From Myxococcota bacterium (GTDB lineage: Bacteria; Myxococcota_A; Polyangia; Polyangiales; JANWZI01): 64,000 nt of DNA. Of this stretch, positions 21,201-30,309 are shown piece by piece. The stretch is taken from contig JANWZI010000008.1 in the NCBI GenBank assembly GCA_025054695.1, forward strand, positions 1 to 64,000. The letters are read 5' to 3'. The translations under genes and the position numbers were made by a program. The notes below the pieces were generated by a model that was not told where the DNA came from, made no database searches, and was given only the letters and a program-made list of their open reading frames with translations. Within the stretch, counting starts at the first letter, position 1, and each line of letters begins with the position of its first letter.

Positions 21201-22969
21201 GCTCGCAGCCGTTCCGCGGCGGCGTCGAGGGCACCGGCGCGGACGTGGGCTCGGGCCGCCGCGCAAAGATGGGCCATCGCTCTCGACTCGTCGCTCTCGC
21301 GCGCAGCGAGCGCTTCGTGCGCCCGAGCCAGCCCGGCGTTGTCGCCGCGACTCGCCGCGAGCAGGCGAGCGACGTCGGGGGCCCAGCCGACCGAGCGTGG
21401 GTGCTTCAGCTCGGCCTCGAGACGCCGGTCGGCGGCATCGTGGTCCGCGAGGACCGATCGCAGCCGCTCGTGCCGGTCGCGCGCGACCGCCGCCGCCTCT
21501 TCGGGATCGATGGCGCATTGCAGCAGGCGCTCGGCGGCCTCGCGCGCGGCCTGGGGCGCCGCGTGGCGCAGCGACGCGGCGAGCAGCTCGCGGAGCACCG
21601 GTGCGGGATCTGCGGCGAGCTGCGCGGCCTGCAGGTACAGGCCGCGTGCGCGCGGAAAGTCGCCGAGGGCATCCGCTGCGAGCTGGGCGGCCCGCCACAG
21701 CTCTTGTGCGCGTGCGGCCGGGGGCCGACGCTCGTCGGTCGCGGCCAGCTCGAGGCGGGCGCATACGGCATCGATGTTTCCCGTTTCGAGCAGCAAGTCT
21801 TCGAGGAGGGCACCGGCCGCGACGGGCGCGACGTCGGCGTCGACGATCTGCTGCAATTGCGCGATCGCCGCGTCGACGTCTCCCGAGGCGTGGACGTGCT
21901 CGGTACGCCGGAACGCGAGCACCGACGCGAACGGTCCCGCGCGCTCCGCGTTTTCGAGGAGCCACGCGGCCTCGACGGCCACCCCTGCGGTGTCCGACGC
22001 GAGCTCGCACACGAGCAGTCGCTGCCAGTGCAGACCGGGATCGTCGGGCATCGCGCGCAGGGCGAGCTCGAGCGCGGCGTTCGCGCGCTCGACGTCGGCG
22101 CGTCGGGCGTGCAGGTCGGCGGCCTCGGCGAGCAGAGCGACCGCACGTTCGCGCTCCGGCGAGCTGGCACCCGCGGATTCGCCCGACCCCGGCGGCATGC
22201 GTTCGAGCTCGAGCAGCCACCGCCCTTGGCGTTCAAGCGCCTCGGCCAGATCCGCGTCGCGCCCGTGTCGCCGCGCGATGCGCTCGAGCTGCTCGAGCGC
22301 GTATCGAGCGTCCGAGGCGAGCTCGGCGGCCCGGCGACACGTGGCGAGTGCCTCGTCGACGTCGCCGAGCGCCTCGAGCTGGGCGGCCAGGTCGACGAGC
22401 AGGACCGCCCGCTCTGTCGGATCGGTCGCGGCGTTCGCTCGTGCCTCCATCGCCGTGCGGATCGCCTGCGGGTCGGCAGCGCGTCGCGCGATTCGTTCGG
22501 CGGCCAGCGCGACGGCTGCCGAGGGGTGAAGGGCCAGCGCCTCAACGACGAGCGCCGCGGCGGCGTCGGGCTGGCCCATTCGATCCTCGAGCAGCGCAGC
22601 GCGGTCGAGCATCGCGCTTGCGCGTTCGGCGTCGTCGCCCGCCACTCGGGCCTCGGCCTCGTACAGGCGTACGAGATTCTTGAAAGAACGGCGGCGTTCG
22701 AAGAGCGTAACGAGCGCGTCGAGAGCTGGGCGCAATCGCGGGTCGAGGTTGAACGCGGACAGGTACTCGCGTGCCGCCTGCGCTTCCTCGGCCCCGCTCT
22801 CGAAGAGGCGACCGAGCTCGTAGTGCAAGAGGGCCGCACGCGTCCGGTCGCCGGTGCTCGCCTCGATTTCCGCGCGGAGCAGTGCCACGTGTCCCGATGC
22901 GGGGGCCTCGGATGCAGTCCGTCCGGGCGGGTTCGGTGTCGTCGGAGGCGGAGGAGGGGCAGAGGGCAT
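18248..22969 (-). CDS. Giant TPR protein (1573 aa), first gene of the operon
   Basis: 1573-aa protein. I chose ATG 22969 (MPSAPPPPPTT) because coding character begins there and a TATAGT hexamer lies 46-51 bp upstream; the frame stays open further upstream in Arg-rich sequence. After a short Pro-rich start, TPR-like helical pairs run from about 30 to 1370 (for example ALLHYELGRLFESGAEEAQA). The last 190 residues form a domain with GPIVVVGRAVSAPLTTALRW, similar in layout to the end of the 1920-aa neighbour. It has no signal peptide or membrane segment. It leads a five-gene minus-strand operon. The function is unknown; a role as scaffold for a large cell-surface or motility machine would be typical of such proteins but is not shown. 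Confidence 0.85.
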   Translation of the reverse strand: MPSAPPPPPTTPNPPGRTASEAPASGHVALLRAEIEASTGDRTRAALLHYELGRLFESGAEEAQAAREYLSAFNLDPRLRPALDALVTLFERRRSFKNLVRLYEAEARVAGDDAERASAMLDRAALLEDRMGQPDAAAALVVEALALHPSAAVALAAERIARRAADPQAIRTAMEARANAATDPTERAVLLVDLAAQLEALGDVDEALATCRRAAELASDARYALEQLERIARRHGRDADLAEALERQGRWLLELERMPPGSGESAGASSPERERAVALLAEAADLHARRADVERANAALELALRAMPDDPGLHWQRLLVCELASDTAGVAVEAAWLLENAERAGPFASVLAFRRTEHVHASGDVDAAIAQLQQIVDADVAPVAAGALLEDLLLETGNIDAVCARLELAATDERRPPAARAQELWRAAQLAADALGDFPRARGLYLQAAQLAADPAPVLRELLAASLRHAAPQAAREAAERLLQCAIDPEEAAAVARDRHERLRSVLADHDAADRRLEAELKHPRSVGWAPDVARLLAASRGDNAGLARAHEALAARESDESRAMAHLCAAARAHVRAGALDAAAERLRAVLARQPAHGYALAMLEEIHRRRGEAEEVVRLLREASEARRGSRAAEVALLLAGAEAEAAGDEATASASYEQAAEHDPTSLAPLVALDRLARRTGDRPLRLRALEALAERELAAATPGRFHLELGELYAFGARKPELAEDPLRAALDSDASGASAAIALLLPGRDAVSTGSRIAAARRLLAAAPASDFAQRLLLLEAVGVADAAAATEAASALLARAPDDPLALLARSSIATPPTEERATWLLTLGRATAEPQTKAGLLLAATRAAIAAGNPQSSADAYLVATELAESVGPRRLEAATALEETAVDGSKWSDDRLEALDARAANGPISILAASGRARLAAGRHAEAAERLRRVVDAQPDDLASWESLRVAARGAQRWNDVVEACDVLAAHVDGEARAQLLEEAAQVLMDELGDEDGAARRLREALAVDVRRPIAWHRLHDLLGARGETSELLELVDRRIDATDDPDELARLFYEQARLRRARGDLDGALASLRDVLALDETHVGALALEAEIHKAAGRPAEAVAAFRRLAAADIPPAQRRLAHLAAAAFLEKELADPAGAVRELEAIEALGLGDAALTHRIADLAERAGLDERALQALRRAAPAHHGRTRAEIERRAGRIAARLGRRDEAVDALRRALAEVPTDVESAEALVALLEPADRRATCAAFEAAVRVGLDADPLDAEALRRLRRVASWTLDADLEYRVLGALVVSGRAEPSERHAHDEHERTAARTPSGRLSEATLAELGPGPRSAVLGNAIDALSEIAAEVWPTSLDALGVGRDELVPPRQAHPLRDEIAGILAAFGAPPLHELYVGGADAVRLSIVSGRKGPIVVVGRAVSAPLTTALRWSAGREAWGIREGLGWLAGRPLAEVVELVRAALLAAGVPVSAGPPTSALVGRIEKASSRRTRRALAEAAQREGAGALEGWIVRAWRGAARAGLLAAGSLRAALDAAGLAPGDVEGVELVRFWTSQQAAVARRELGFP

Positions 22970-23014
22970 CGACTCGGCAGGGGGAGGTGGGCCGACGTCT
23001 CGAACGGTCGTGCC

Positions 23015-23020
23015 ACTATA
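23015..23020 (-). promoter_or_regulatory. Possible -10 element for the giant TPR operon
   Basis: On the minus strand the gap before the first TPR gene contains TATAGT, an AT-rich hexamer standing out in GC-rich sequence, 46-51 bp upstream of the chosen ATG. I see no good -35 at 16-18 bp, so this is a weak call. The rest of the 407-bp gap between this operon and rpsA holds the rpsA leader. Confidence 0.3.
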
Positions 23021-23223
23021 GCCGATGAGCGCGCCGGCGCGGTGCCGGAACGTCGAGCTCTGGGTCGCGAGCGCGACTCGGGCAGCCAGCCGTGGCCGTA
23101 CGTTGCGCTCTCGTGCATCGGGCCGGGCGCGGCGTGCAGCCGCACTCCGACTCGTGGGACTCCGGGCGGCGTCGGGGGGGCGAGACACGCCATCGGGGAA
23201 TGGACGGAGATCGTGGGATCGAA

Positions 23224-23250
23224 TTGACAGGTAGCGGGACTCCTGCTACC
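23224..23250 (+). promoter_or_regulatory. rpsA: Possible rpsA promoter -35 with adjacent inverted repeat
   Basis: A perfect TTGACA (23224-23229) is followed at once by the inverted repeat GGTAGC (23230-23235) - nine bases - GCTACC (23245-23250). The repeat lies where the spacer and -10 would be, so it could be an operator or a hairpin at the 5' end of the transcript. It is 127 bp upstream of the rpsA ATG. Ribosomal protein S1 is autoregulated in other bacteria, but no direct evidence exists here. Confidence 0.35.
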
Positions 23251-23376
23251 CACTTGCGCCCTTGTCGGCGCGGTGAGGCGTGCCCCTCGGCATGCCGCTC
23301 GGTTCCGGCAAGCACAACTGTACCGCACGCGGGGCGTCGGTGGACGCACCGCGGCTCCGAGGTTGGTCCGGTCCGC

Positions 23377-25125
23377 ATGAGCGCATCGCTTCCCGATACG
23401 TCCCGATCCTCGTTCGCCTCCCGCTTCCAAGAGGCTGTCGGTCGCACCGAGCGCCTCCGCGAGGGTGACATCGTGCCCGGCACCGTGGTGAAAGTGGGCC
23501 GCGACACGGTCGTCGTCGACATCGGGTACAAGTCCGAAGGCGTCATTCCCATCGCGGAGTTCGTCGATGCGACGGGCAAGCCCCAGGTTCAAGTGGGCGA
23601 CAGGGTCGACGTCCTCGTCGAGAGCAAAGAGGACGACGACGGCCTTGTCATGCTGTCGAAGGAGAAGGCCGACCGGCTCAAGGTGTGGGACGAGATCAGC
23701 GCGGCGTGCGAGCGCGACGAGCTGATCGAGGGGACCGTCACCGCTCGGGTCAAGGGGGGGCTGTCGGTCACGATCCGCGGGGGAGTCAAGGCGTTTCTGC
23801 CGGGCTCGCAGGTGGATCTCCGTCCAGTCCGCAACCTCGACAAGCTGATAGGCCAGACCTACCGCTTCAAGGTCATCAAGTTCAACAAGCGACGCGGCAA
23901 CATCGTGCTGTCGCGACGCGTCCTGCTCGAGCAGGAGCGCGATGCGCTCCGCAGCAAGACGCTCGAAACGCTCCAGGAAGGTCAAATCGTCACGGGCGTC
24001 GTCAAGAACCTGACCGAGTACGGAGCCTTCGTCGACCTGGGCGGCATCGACGGGCTGCTGCACATCACGGACATGAGCTGGGGGCGGGTGGGGCACCCCT
24101 CCGAGATGTTCAGCGTGGGCGACGAAGTGACGGTCAAGGTCCTCAAGTACAACGCGGAGACGGAGCGAGTTTCGCTCGGCCTGAAGCAAATCGGCGAGGA
24201 TCCGTGGCTGCACGTGGCCGAGCGCTATCGGATCGGATCCCGGGTGCGCGGCAAGGTGGTCTCGCTGCCAGACTACGGAGCGTTCGTGGAGCTGGAGCCG
24301 GGTGTCGAGGGGCTCGTCCACGTTTCGGTCATCTCGTGGCGCAAGCCCAAGCACCCGAGCAAGGTTCTCGAGATCGGCCAGGAGGTCGAGTGCGTCGTCC
24401 TCGACGTGGACGTGCAGAATAAGCGCATCAGCCTCGGCATCAAGCAGCTCGAGCCCGACCCGTGGACGCAGTTCGCCGAAAAGTACGGCCCCGGGGACAT
24501 CATCCGCGGCAAGGTGCGAAGCCTGACGGAATACGGTGTGTTCGTCGGCATCGAGGAAGGCGTCGACGGCATGGTCCACAAGTCGGACCTGAGCTGGACG
24601 CAGCGCATCGGCAATCCAGCCGACCTGTACCAGAAGGGCGACGAGGTCGAGGCCATCATCCTCTCCATCAATCACGAGGAGAAGAAGGTCAGTCTCGGCG
24701 TCAAGCAGCTCTACGAGGATCCGTGGCCGTTCATTCCCGAGCGCTATCCGGTTGGAACCGTGCTCGAGGTCCGCGTGCTCGCAGTGCACGACTTCGGGGC
24801 CTACGTCGAGCTCGAGCGCGGCATCGAGGCCTTGGTGCCGCGGCACGAAGTCAGTCGTGACGGTCGCGAGCCGCGCGAGGTGCTCAAGCCCGGAGCCATC
24901 GTCAAGGCCGAAGTCATCCAGATGGATCCGCAGGAGCGCAAGCTCACCCTGAGCGTGGCGAGCGCGGCCGACCGCGAGATCGATTCCGAGGCGATGCGCT
25001 ACGTCGCCGAGCGACGCGCGGACGAAGCGATGAGCTCGGGGGGGCGCAGCGGCGCGACGCTCGGAGACGTGCTGCGCGGCAAGCTCGAGAGCGTCCTACC
25101 TCCGTCGGGTCCGAAGAACGACTGA
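23377..25125 (+). CDS. rpsA: 30S ribosomal protein S1
   Basis: 582-aa S1 with six S1/OB domains, close to the 557 aa of E. coli. Domain openings are visible at about 28 (EGDIVPGTVVKVG), 112, 200 (EGQIVTGVVKNLTEYGAFVD), 285 (IGSRVRGKVVSLPDYGAFVE), 372 (PGDIIRGKVRSLTEYGVFVG) and 459 (VGTVLEVRVLAVHDFGAYVE). It brings mRNA to the ribosome. The ATG at 23377 is preferred to in-frame upstream starts because the extra N-terminal sequence is Arg/His-rich and unlike S1. No clear Shine-Dalgarno precedes it, which is common for rpsA. It is divergent from the TPR operon and convergent with the S1C protease gene. Confidence 0.97.
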   Translation: MSASLPDTSRSSFASRFQEAVGRTERLREGDIVPGTVVKVGRDTVVVDIGYKSEGVIPIAEFVDATGKPQVQVGDRVDVLVESKEDDDGLVMLSKEKADRLKVWDEISAACERDELIEGTVTARVKGGLSVTIRGGVKAFLPGSQVDLRPVRNLDKLIGQTYRFKVIKFNKRRGNIVLSRRVLLEQERDALRSKTLETLQEGQIVTGVVKNLTEYGAFVDLGGIDGLLHITDMSWGRVGHPSEMFSVGDEVTVKVLKYNAETERVSLGLKQIGEDPWLHVAERYRIGSRVRGKVVSLPDYGAFVELEPGVEGLVHVSVISWRKPKHPSKVLEIGQEVECVVLDVDVQNKRISLGIKQLEPDPWTQFAEKYGPGDIIRGKVRSLTEYGVFVGIEEGVDGMVHKSDLSWTQRIGNPADLYQKGDEVEAIILSINHEEKKVSLGVKQLYEDPWPFIPERYPVGTVLEVRVLAVHDFGAYVELERGIEALVPRHEVSRDGREPREVLKPGAIVKAEVIQMDPQERKLTLSVASAADREIDSEAMRYVAERRADEAMSSGGRSGATLGDVLRGKLESVLPPSGPKND

Positions 25126-25397
25126 CGCTGCGTTCGGGCTGCCCATGGCGTGGCCGCGCTCGAGCGAGCCGACGGCACGATCGGCCCAATCGGTCGACAC
25201 CGAACGAAACGCGGCCCGTCGCGATCGCCTCGGATTGCCGGGTCGGCCGCCGACCGCGGAGGGCGTTCGTGGAGCGCGCTGCGCCGGCTTTCCTCACGTA
25301 GGATGTCGCTGGAGTGCGACGAGCTCCGGTGGCATAGCGTGGCGTGCTTCGCTCCGCGGGCGGAACCGATCGCGTCCGTTTCGGCCGCGTAGCGGGC

Positions 25398-26534
25398 TCA
25401 GGGCCGCGCGGGCGTCCCTTGGGCACCCGGTGCCGCAACGAGCTCGACCACCGCACGCCCACGCAGCTGTGTCCGGTCGACCGTCACCGTCAGGACGGCG
25501 CGCTGGCCGGGTCGGTGACGCGACAGGCGCTGCCTCAACTCGTTCATGGTCCGGACGGGCTCCCCGTCGACGGCGACGATCACGTGCCCCGTCCACGGGA
25601 TGCCGATCGCGGCAATCTCGGCCGGCGGGGGATCGGCGTACCCGCGTAACCCGGCTCGGTGCGCCGGACCGCCTGGGACGACCTGGCGCACGCGCACGCC
25701 GCCTCCGGGACGGTCGTCGCCGTAGATGCCGAGCCACACCGCGAGGGGCAGGGCCGACGCGGGGGCGGTCCTTGCCGACGGGTGCACCTCGAGAACGCGA
25801 GGACCGCGGTCCGGTGGTACCGAGCCAGCGGGGCCGTGTACCTCGGGTGGCGCCGCACGCGCGAGCACGGCACGCACGCGAGCGAGCAGTGCACGGACGT
25901 ACCGCGAGGGGATGGCGAAGCCGATGCCGAGACTTCCGCCGGTGCGCGAGAGGATGGCCGTGTTGATGCCCACGACTTCGCCCCGGGTGTCGACCAGCGG
26001 TCCGCCGGAATTGCCCGGGTTGATCGGCGCGTCGGTCTGGATTAGGCCCTGCACGCCGCCCCCGATGAGACCGGGCAGATCCCTTCGAGCGCTGACAATG
26101 CCCTGGGTGAGCGTTCCTTCGAGACCGAACGGAGAGCCATACGCGAGCACCGTCTGACCCACCTGGACGGCGTCGCTGTCACCGAGCGGCATCGGTGGCG
26201 CCGGAGAGGGCACCGGCGTGCGCAGCACGGCGAGATCGGTCGCGGGGTCGAACGCGATCACCTCGGCCGGCAGCACGGCCCCGTTGCCGAAGCGTACCAT
26301 CGGCCTGCGCATGCGCTCGACCACGTGCGCGTTGGTGACGATCCAGCGCTCTTCGCCGACGACGACGCCGGATCCCCCGCCGTGGCGACCCAGGATCGTG
26401 ACCGTCGACTCGCGTAGCCGCGCCGCGATCTCGATCCGCCGCGCGTCGGTCAGCTCCGGCGCCTGGGCGTTCGCCGACAGCGCCAGAAGCAAGCCAAAGC
26501 CGAGCCCTCCCAGAGCGCGCAAGACCGGACCCAT
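25398..26534 (-). CDS. Exported S1C (HtrA/Deg-type) serine protease with one PDZ-like domain
   Basis: 378-aa trypsin-fold protease. The ATG at 26534 gives a signal peptide ending LALSANAQA and has AGGGG upstream; another ATG eight codons earlier is possible. The catalytic triad is H70 (TNAHVVE), D100 (ATDLAVLR) and S176 (GNSGGPL). A C-terminal PDZ-like domain (about 270-365) has RVRQVVPGGPAHRAGL and IVAVDGEPV. The family degrades misfolded periplasmic proteins. Most Deg proteases have a longer linker and often two PDZ domains, so this is a short form like DegS but without an obvious membrane anchor. It is divergent from the PP2C phosphatase. Confidence 0.93.
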   Translation of the reverse strand: MGPVLRALGGLGFGLLLALSANAQAPELTDARRIEIAARLRESTVTILGRHGGGSGVVVGEERWIVTNAHVVERMRRPMVRFGNGAVLPAEVIAFDPATDLAVLRTPVPSPAPPMPLGDSDAVQVGQTVLAYGSPFGLEGTLTQGIVSARRDLPGLIGGGVQGLIQTDAPINPGNSGGPLVDTRGEVVGINTAILSRTGGSLGIGFAIPSRYVRALLARVRAVLARAAPPEVHGPAGSVPPDRGPRVLEVHPSARTAPASALPLAVWLGIYGDDRPGGGVRVRQVVPGGPAHRAGLRGYADPPPAEIAAIGIPWTGHVIVAVDGEPVRTMNELRQRLSRHRPGQRAVLTVTVDRTQLRGRAVVELVAAPGAQGTPARP

Positions 26535-26796
26535 GCGTACCCCTGCATAGATGGCCATCCGCTCGGAACGATTCAACCCTGCTGCGTGGACTGCTCGCGT
26601 ACGGCACCGGTCTGCAGGTCCGACGAGGCGACGCCGCCTCCGTCCCGTCGTTCCACGTCGAGGGTCCGTGCGCCGAACATGGCGTTCCGATCTATCATCA
26701 GGGGTGCTTGGTCGTGACGCGGTCCGTTTCGTGCGCTCATCGCGGAGTTCGACGGCGGCGCGGGGGCGGCCTGTCGAGCAATGGGCTCCGGGTGTC

Positions 26797-27558
26797 ATGC
26801 TCGTGAACGCACGCAGCGCGGCTCTGTCCGATGTCGGGCGCCGCCGCACGGTCAACGAGGACGCACATCTGATACGTGATGATCTCGGGCTGTACGTCGT
26901 CGCCGACGGGATGGGCGGCCATGCGTCGGGCGAGGTGGCCAGTCGGGAGGCGGTGGACACGGTCCTCGACATGGTCGCGCGGGGGCGCGCGTCGCTCGAG
27001 CGGGTTGCCGGAGGCGATCTCGGCGAGGAGGCGGTTCGCGCGGCCGTGCGCACCCTTGAGAGCGCCGTGCAGGCCGCGACCTACATGGTGTACGCCATCG
27101 CACAGAACGAGCCGGCGAGACAGGGCATGGGAACGACCGTTTCGGCGTTGCTGCTCGCGGGCCGCCTCGGCGTGACGGCGCAGGTGGGCGACAGCCGGAT
27201 CTACCTGGTACGCGGGGGCACGGCGTCTCGTCTGACCGAGGACCACACGCTCGTCGCGTGGCAGATCCAACAAGGCATCCTCAGCCCCGAAGAGGCCGCG
27301 ACGTCGCCGCACAAAAACGTGATCACGCGCGCGGTCGGTAGCCGGGATTACGTCCAGGTGGACACCCGCGTCCTCGACATCTCGCCCGGCGATGCGTTCC
27401 TGCTGTGTACGGACGGCCTGCACGGTTACCTCGACGACGGCGAGATCGCGCCGATCGTCGCGCTCGGGCCCGACGCGGCGGTGCGGCGGTTCGTGGCGAT
27501 GGCCAACGAGCGCGGCGGTCGCGACAACATCACGGCCGTCGTCGTCGCGCTGTCGTGA
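26797..27558 (+). CDS. PP2C-type Ser/Thr protein phosphatase
   Basis: 253-aa PPM-family phosphatase, probably reversing the action of Hanks-type kinases such as those in this window. Metal-binding motifs are intact: VNEDAHL (D22), VADGMGGHASGE (D37), LCTDGLHGYLDDGEI and GGRDNITAVVV at the end. QGMGTTVSALLL and AQVGDSRIYLVRGG match the family core. The ATG at 26797 is chosen because similarity starts six residues later. It has no membrane segment. It stands alone between a divergent protease gene and a convergent ABC permease. Confidence 0.95.
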   Translation: MLVNARSAALSDVGRRRTVNEDAHLIRDDLGLYVVADGMGGHASGEVASREAVDTVLDMVARGRASLERVAGGDLGEEAVRAAVRTLESAVQAATYMVYAIAQNEPARQGMGTTVSALLLAGRLGVTAQVGDSRIYLVRGGTASRLTEDHTLVAWQIQQGILSPEEAATSPHKNVITRAVGSRDYVQVDTRVLDISPGDAFLLCTDGLHGYLDDGEIAPIVALGPDAAVRRFVAMANERGGRDNITAVVVALS

Positions 27559-27616
27559 CACGCGCGTGCCGCTTGGCGGACACGTGCGTGCCGGGGCACC
27601 CGGCCGGGGCGCGAGC

Positions 27617-28552
27617 CTACCCGGTCATGCGGACGCGTGGATCGAGCGCCGCGATGGCGATGTCCGCGAGGAGGTTTCCGGCCTGAACGGTCGCGGCGGT
27701 CACGAGCACGACGCCGAGCACGAGCGGAGCGTCGAGCGCCGAGATCGCCTCGAAGGCGAGGCGGCCCATGCCGGGCCAGGCATAGATCTGTTCGGTGATG
27801 ATCGCGCCCGAGACGAGCGTCGAGAGCTGCAGCCCCACGAGAACCACCACCGGAAGCATCGCGTTGCGAGCGGCGTGCGCGAGAGCGGCGCGGAGCCGGC
27901 TGGCTCCCTTGGCTCGCGCCGTCCGCACGTAGTCCGATCCGAGCACCTCGACCATTTCGCTGCGCATCAGGCGCGCATAGGTGGCGGCGCCGAAGATGGC
28001 CAGCGTGAAGGCGGGCAGGATGGCGTGTCGGAGATGGTCGAGCGCGTCGACGCCGTATCCGCCGACGGGGAACCATCCATACAGGAACGCGAAGACGTAG
28101 AGGAAGACGAGGCCCGTGACGAAGGTGGGCGCGCTGATTCCCACGAAGGTGAGCGCGACGGTTCCCGTATCCCAGATCGTATTGCGGCGTAGCGCCGCGA
28201 AAATGCCGAGCCCCAGTCCGATCACGAGCTCGAACGCGAGTGCGAGAGCACCCAGCAGGAGCGTGCGCGGCAGGCGCGTGGCGATGACGCGAGAGACGGG
28301 TTGCTCGTCGCGGAACGAAGTTCCGAGGTCCCCACGGACGACGCCCGCCACGTATCGCGCGTACTGCTCGAGCAGCGGCCGATCGAGACCGTGCTTGCGC
28401 CGGAACTCGCGCAGCTGCTCGGCGCCGGCGCGCGGACCGAGCGTCGCGGCGGCCGGGTCGCCCACTCCGTGCACGAGGACGAAGACGAGGCTGAGCGCCG
28501 CCCACACCACGAACAGGGCCCACGCGAGCCGACGCAGTACGTAGCGCGTCAC
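27617..28552 (-). CDS. ABC transporter permease, peptide/nickel type (DppB-like)
   Basis: 311-aa inner-membrane permease with six predicted helices, starting MTRYVLRRLAWALFVVWAAL. It has the N-terminal DppB-type segment GLDRPLLEQYARYVAGVVRG and the cytoplasmic ATPase-docking loop YVRTARAKGASRLRAALAHA (the EAA motif). The GTG at 28552 overlaps the stop of the substrate-binding protein gene (GTGA). With the second permease and the binding protein it should form an importer for peptides or similar solutes. No ATPase gene is present at this locus. Confidence 0.94.
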   Translation of the reverse strand: MTRYVLRRLAWALFVVWAALSLVFVLVHGVGDPAAATLGPRAGAEQLREFRRKHGLDRPLLEQYARYVAGVVRGDLGTSFRDEQPVSRVIATRLPRTLLLGALALAFELVIGLGLGIFAALRRNTIWDTGTVALTFVGISAPTFVTGLVFLYVFAFLYGWFPVGGYGVDALDHLRHAILPAFTLAIFGAATYARLMRSEMVEVLGSDYVRTARAKGASRLRAALAHAARNAMLPVVVLVGLQLSTLVSGAIITEQIYAWPGMGRLAFEAISALDAPLVLGVVLVTAATVQAGNLLADIAIAALDPRVRMTG

Positions 28553-30309
28553 GGCAGGCTCCACGGCCAGCCGAGCCAGGCGAGCGCGGTGCCGCCGCCG
28601 CCCACCTGGCGGGCGATGCGGCGCCGAGGCAGATCGAGCCACAGCTCCGCGTAATAGTTGTCCCAGACCGGGTGAGGCCGGTAGTCGCGCACGTACGGCT
28701 GCCAGGCGTCGAGCTTCATGCTGTTGAAGGTGAAGGCCCACGGGGCGTCGCGCGCGACGATCGAGGCGGCGCGCTCGTAGAGGCGTCCGCGGCGCTCTCG
28801 ATCGCGCTCGACGCGCGCCTCGTCGAGCAGCGCGTCGAGCTCGGGATTGCGGTAGAAGGCGCGGTTCTCCGAGTCGTGATCGTGGATCGCGCGCGAGTGG
28901 AACAGGATGTCGAGGAAATCGGCGGGATCGGGGAAGTCCTGGCTCCAGCCGGTCATGAGCGACTGCACGGTGCGCGGCTTGCCCGATTCGCGCAGATAGA
29001 CCGGGAACGAGACCGGCTTGAGCTGCACCGTGATCCCGATGCGGCGCAGGTCGCTCTGCACGAGCTCGCCGTAGACTTGCCCCGTCGGCCCTTCCCCGAT
29101 CCACATCTCGACGGTGAGCACGGGCTCCGGAATGCCGTCGCCGTCGGGGTCGCGCAGCGTGTAGCCGGCCAGGGCCATTTCGCGACGCGCGATCTCGAGG
29201 TCGAACCGCTGCGTGTGCGGAAGGTCCGGCCGGTAGCCGAGCAGGCCGGGTGGCAGCGGCTGGCCCGTCGGTCGGATGCGGTAGAGGCGGGTGCGTGCCC
29301 AGCGCTGGCGGTCGATGGCATGGGCGACGGCGCGGCGGACGTGCACGTTGTCGAAGGGGGGCAGTTCGCAGTTCATCGCGTAGCCCCACAGGTCGATGGA
29401 GGGCCGTTGCACCCAGTACGGCCGCCACGCGGGCGAACGCTTCAGGTAGAGGTAATCGGCGGGCGACTGGCGGTGGATGATGTCGAGCTCGCCGTTGAGG
29501 AAGCGAAGGAACGCGGGCTCGCGCGACAAGTTGAGCTCGAAGATCTGCCGGTCGGGATAGGGACGCCCCGGGCGCCAGTAGTGCTCGTTGCGGCGAAAGA
29601 CGACGCGCACGCCGGGCTCCCACGACTCCAGGACGTAGGGCCCCGTGCCGACGGGGTGACGGGCGACCTCGGCGCCCCAGCGCTCGACGTTCTCGCGCGG
29701 CACGACGTTGGCGAACGTCATCGCCATCGCGTACAGGAAGGTCTGGTCGGGTGCGCGCAGGCGAAAGGCGACCGTCCGCTCGTCGATCACGCGGATGCCC
29801 GCGATGTGCTGGGCGCGGCCGTCGCGGTACGCGTCGAGCCCCTCGAGATTCGTGTAGAACGTCAACCCCGGCGACCCGACGCGCGGGTGAAGCATCCGCT
29901 CGAGCGACCAGCGCACGTCCTCGGCTGTGACAGGCCGTCCGCTGGCGAATCGGATCCCCTCGCGGAGTCGGAACGTGTACGTGAGGCCGTCGTCGGAGAC
30001 CTCGGGCATCGCCTCGGCCAGGCGCGGGACGAGATGGCCGTCCGCGTCGTAGTCGAGCAGCCCCTCGAACAGCAGCTTGATCCCCATGTTCGACAGCTCG
30101 TCGAACGAAGTGTGCGGATCGAACCCACGGACATCCGATTCGTGGTGGAAAACGAGCGTTCCGCCTCGCCGCGGCGTCGGGCTACCGGCGCCCTGCCACC
30201 GTGGGCCCTGCGGGGGCGACGGGCAGCCGGCGCCGACGAGCGCGCCGAGGAGCAACGACGCGCGAAGGCGCTTGGCGAGACCGGCGTCAGTCCTTCGGAT
30301 CGAGCACAT
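28549..30309 (-). CDS. ABC transporter substrate-binding lipoprotein (family 5)
   Basis: 586-aa solute-binding protein. The N-terminal signal ends LVGAGC, a lipobox, so it is probably anchored in the membrane. The family 5 signature is present: GGTLVFHHESDVRGFDPH, KLLFEGLLDYDADGHLVPRL and LTYTFRLREGIRFASGRPV. VGTGPYVLESWEPGVRVVF also matches DppA/OppA proteins. Such proteins bind oligopeptides or nickel chelates; the ligand cannot be told from the sequence. The ATG at 30309 overlaps the upstream permease end by 23 bp, and a later start would lose the signal. Confidence 0.93.
   Translation of the reverse strand: MCSIRRTDAGLAKRLRASLLLGALVGAGCPSPPQGPRWQGAGSPTPRRGGTLVFHHESDVRGFDPHTSFDELSNMGIKLLFEGLLDYDADGHLVPRLAEAMPEVSDDGLTYTFRLREGIRFASGRPVTAEDVRWSLERMLHPRVGSPGLTFYTNLEGLDAYRDGRAQHIAGIRVIDERTVAFRLRAPDQTFLYAMAMTFANVVPRENVERWGAEVARHPVGTGPYVLESWEPGVRVVFRRNEHYWRPGRPYPDRQIFELNLSREPAFLRFLNGELDIIHRQSPADYLYLKRSPAWRPYWVQRPSIDLWGYAMNCELPPFDNVHVRRAVAHAIDRQRWARTRLYRIRPTGQPLPPGLLGYRPDLPHTQRFDLEIARREMALAGYTLRDPDGDGIPEPVLTVEMWIGEGPTGQVYGELVQSDLRRIGITVQLKPVSFPVYLRESGKPRTVQSLMTGWSQDFPDPADFLDILFHSRAIHDHDSENRAFYRNPELDALLDEARVERDRERRGRLYERAASIVARDAPWAFTFNSMKLDAWQPYVRDYRPHPVWDNYYAELWLDLPRRRIARQVGGGGTALAWLGWPWSLP

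Noticed and set aside
23092-23376. Longer N-terminus for ribosomal protein S1
   Set aside because: The added 95 codons are Arg/His/Gly-rich and unlike S1; the promoter-like TTGACA would fall inside.
21406-24846. Long minus-strand reading frame of 1146 codons across the TPR start and rpsA
   Set aside because: It is antisense to rpsA and out of frame with the TPR gene; composition is typical of GC-rich shadow and no family is recognisable.
25126-25397. Gene or terminator between rpsA and the protease
   Set aside because: The 272-bp convergent gap shows no coding pattern, hairpin with T-run or repeat.
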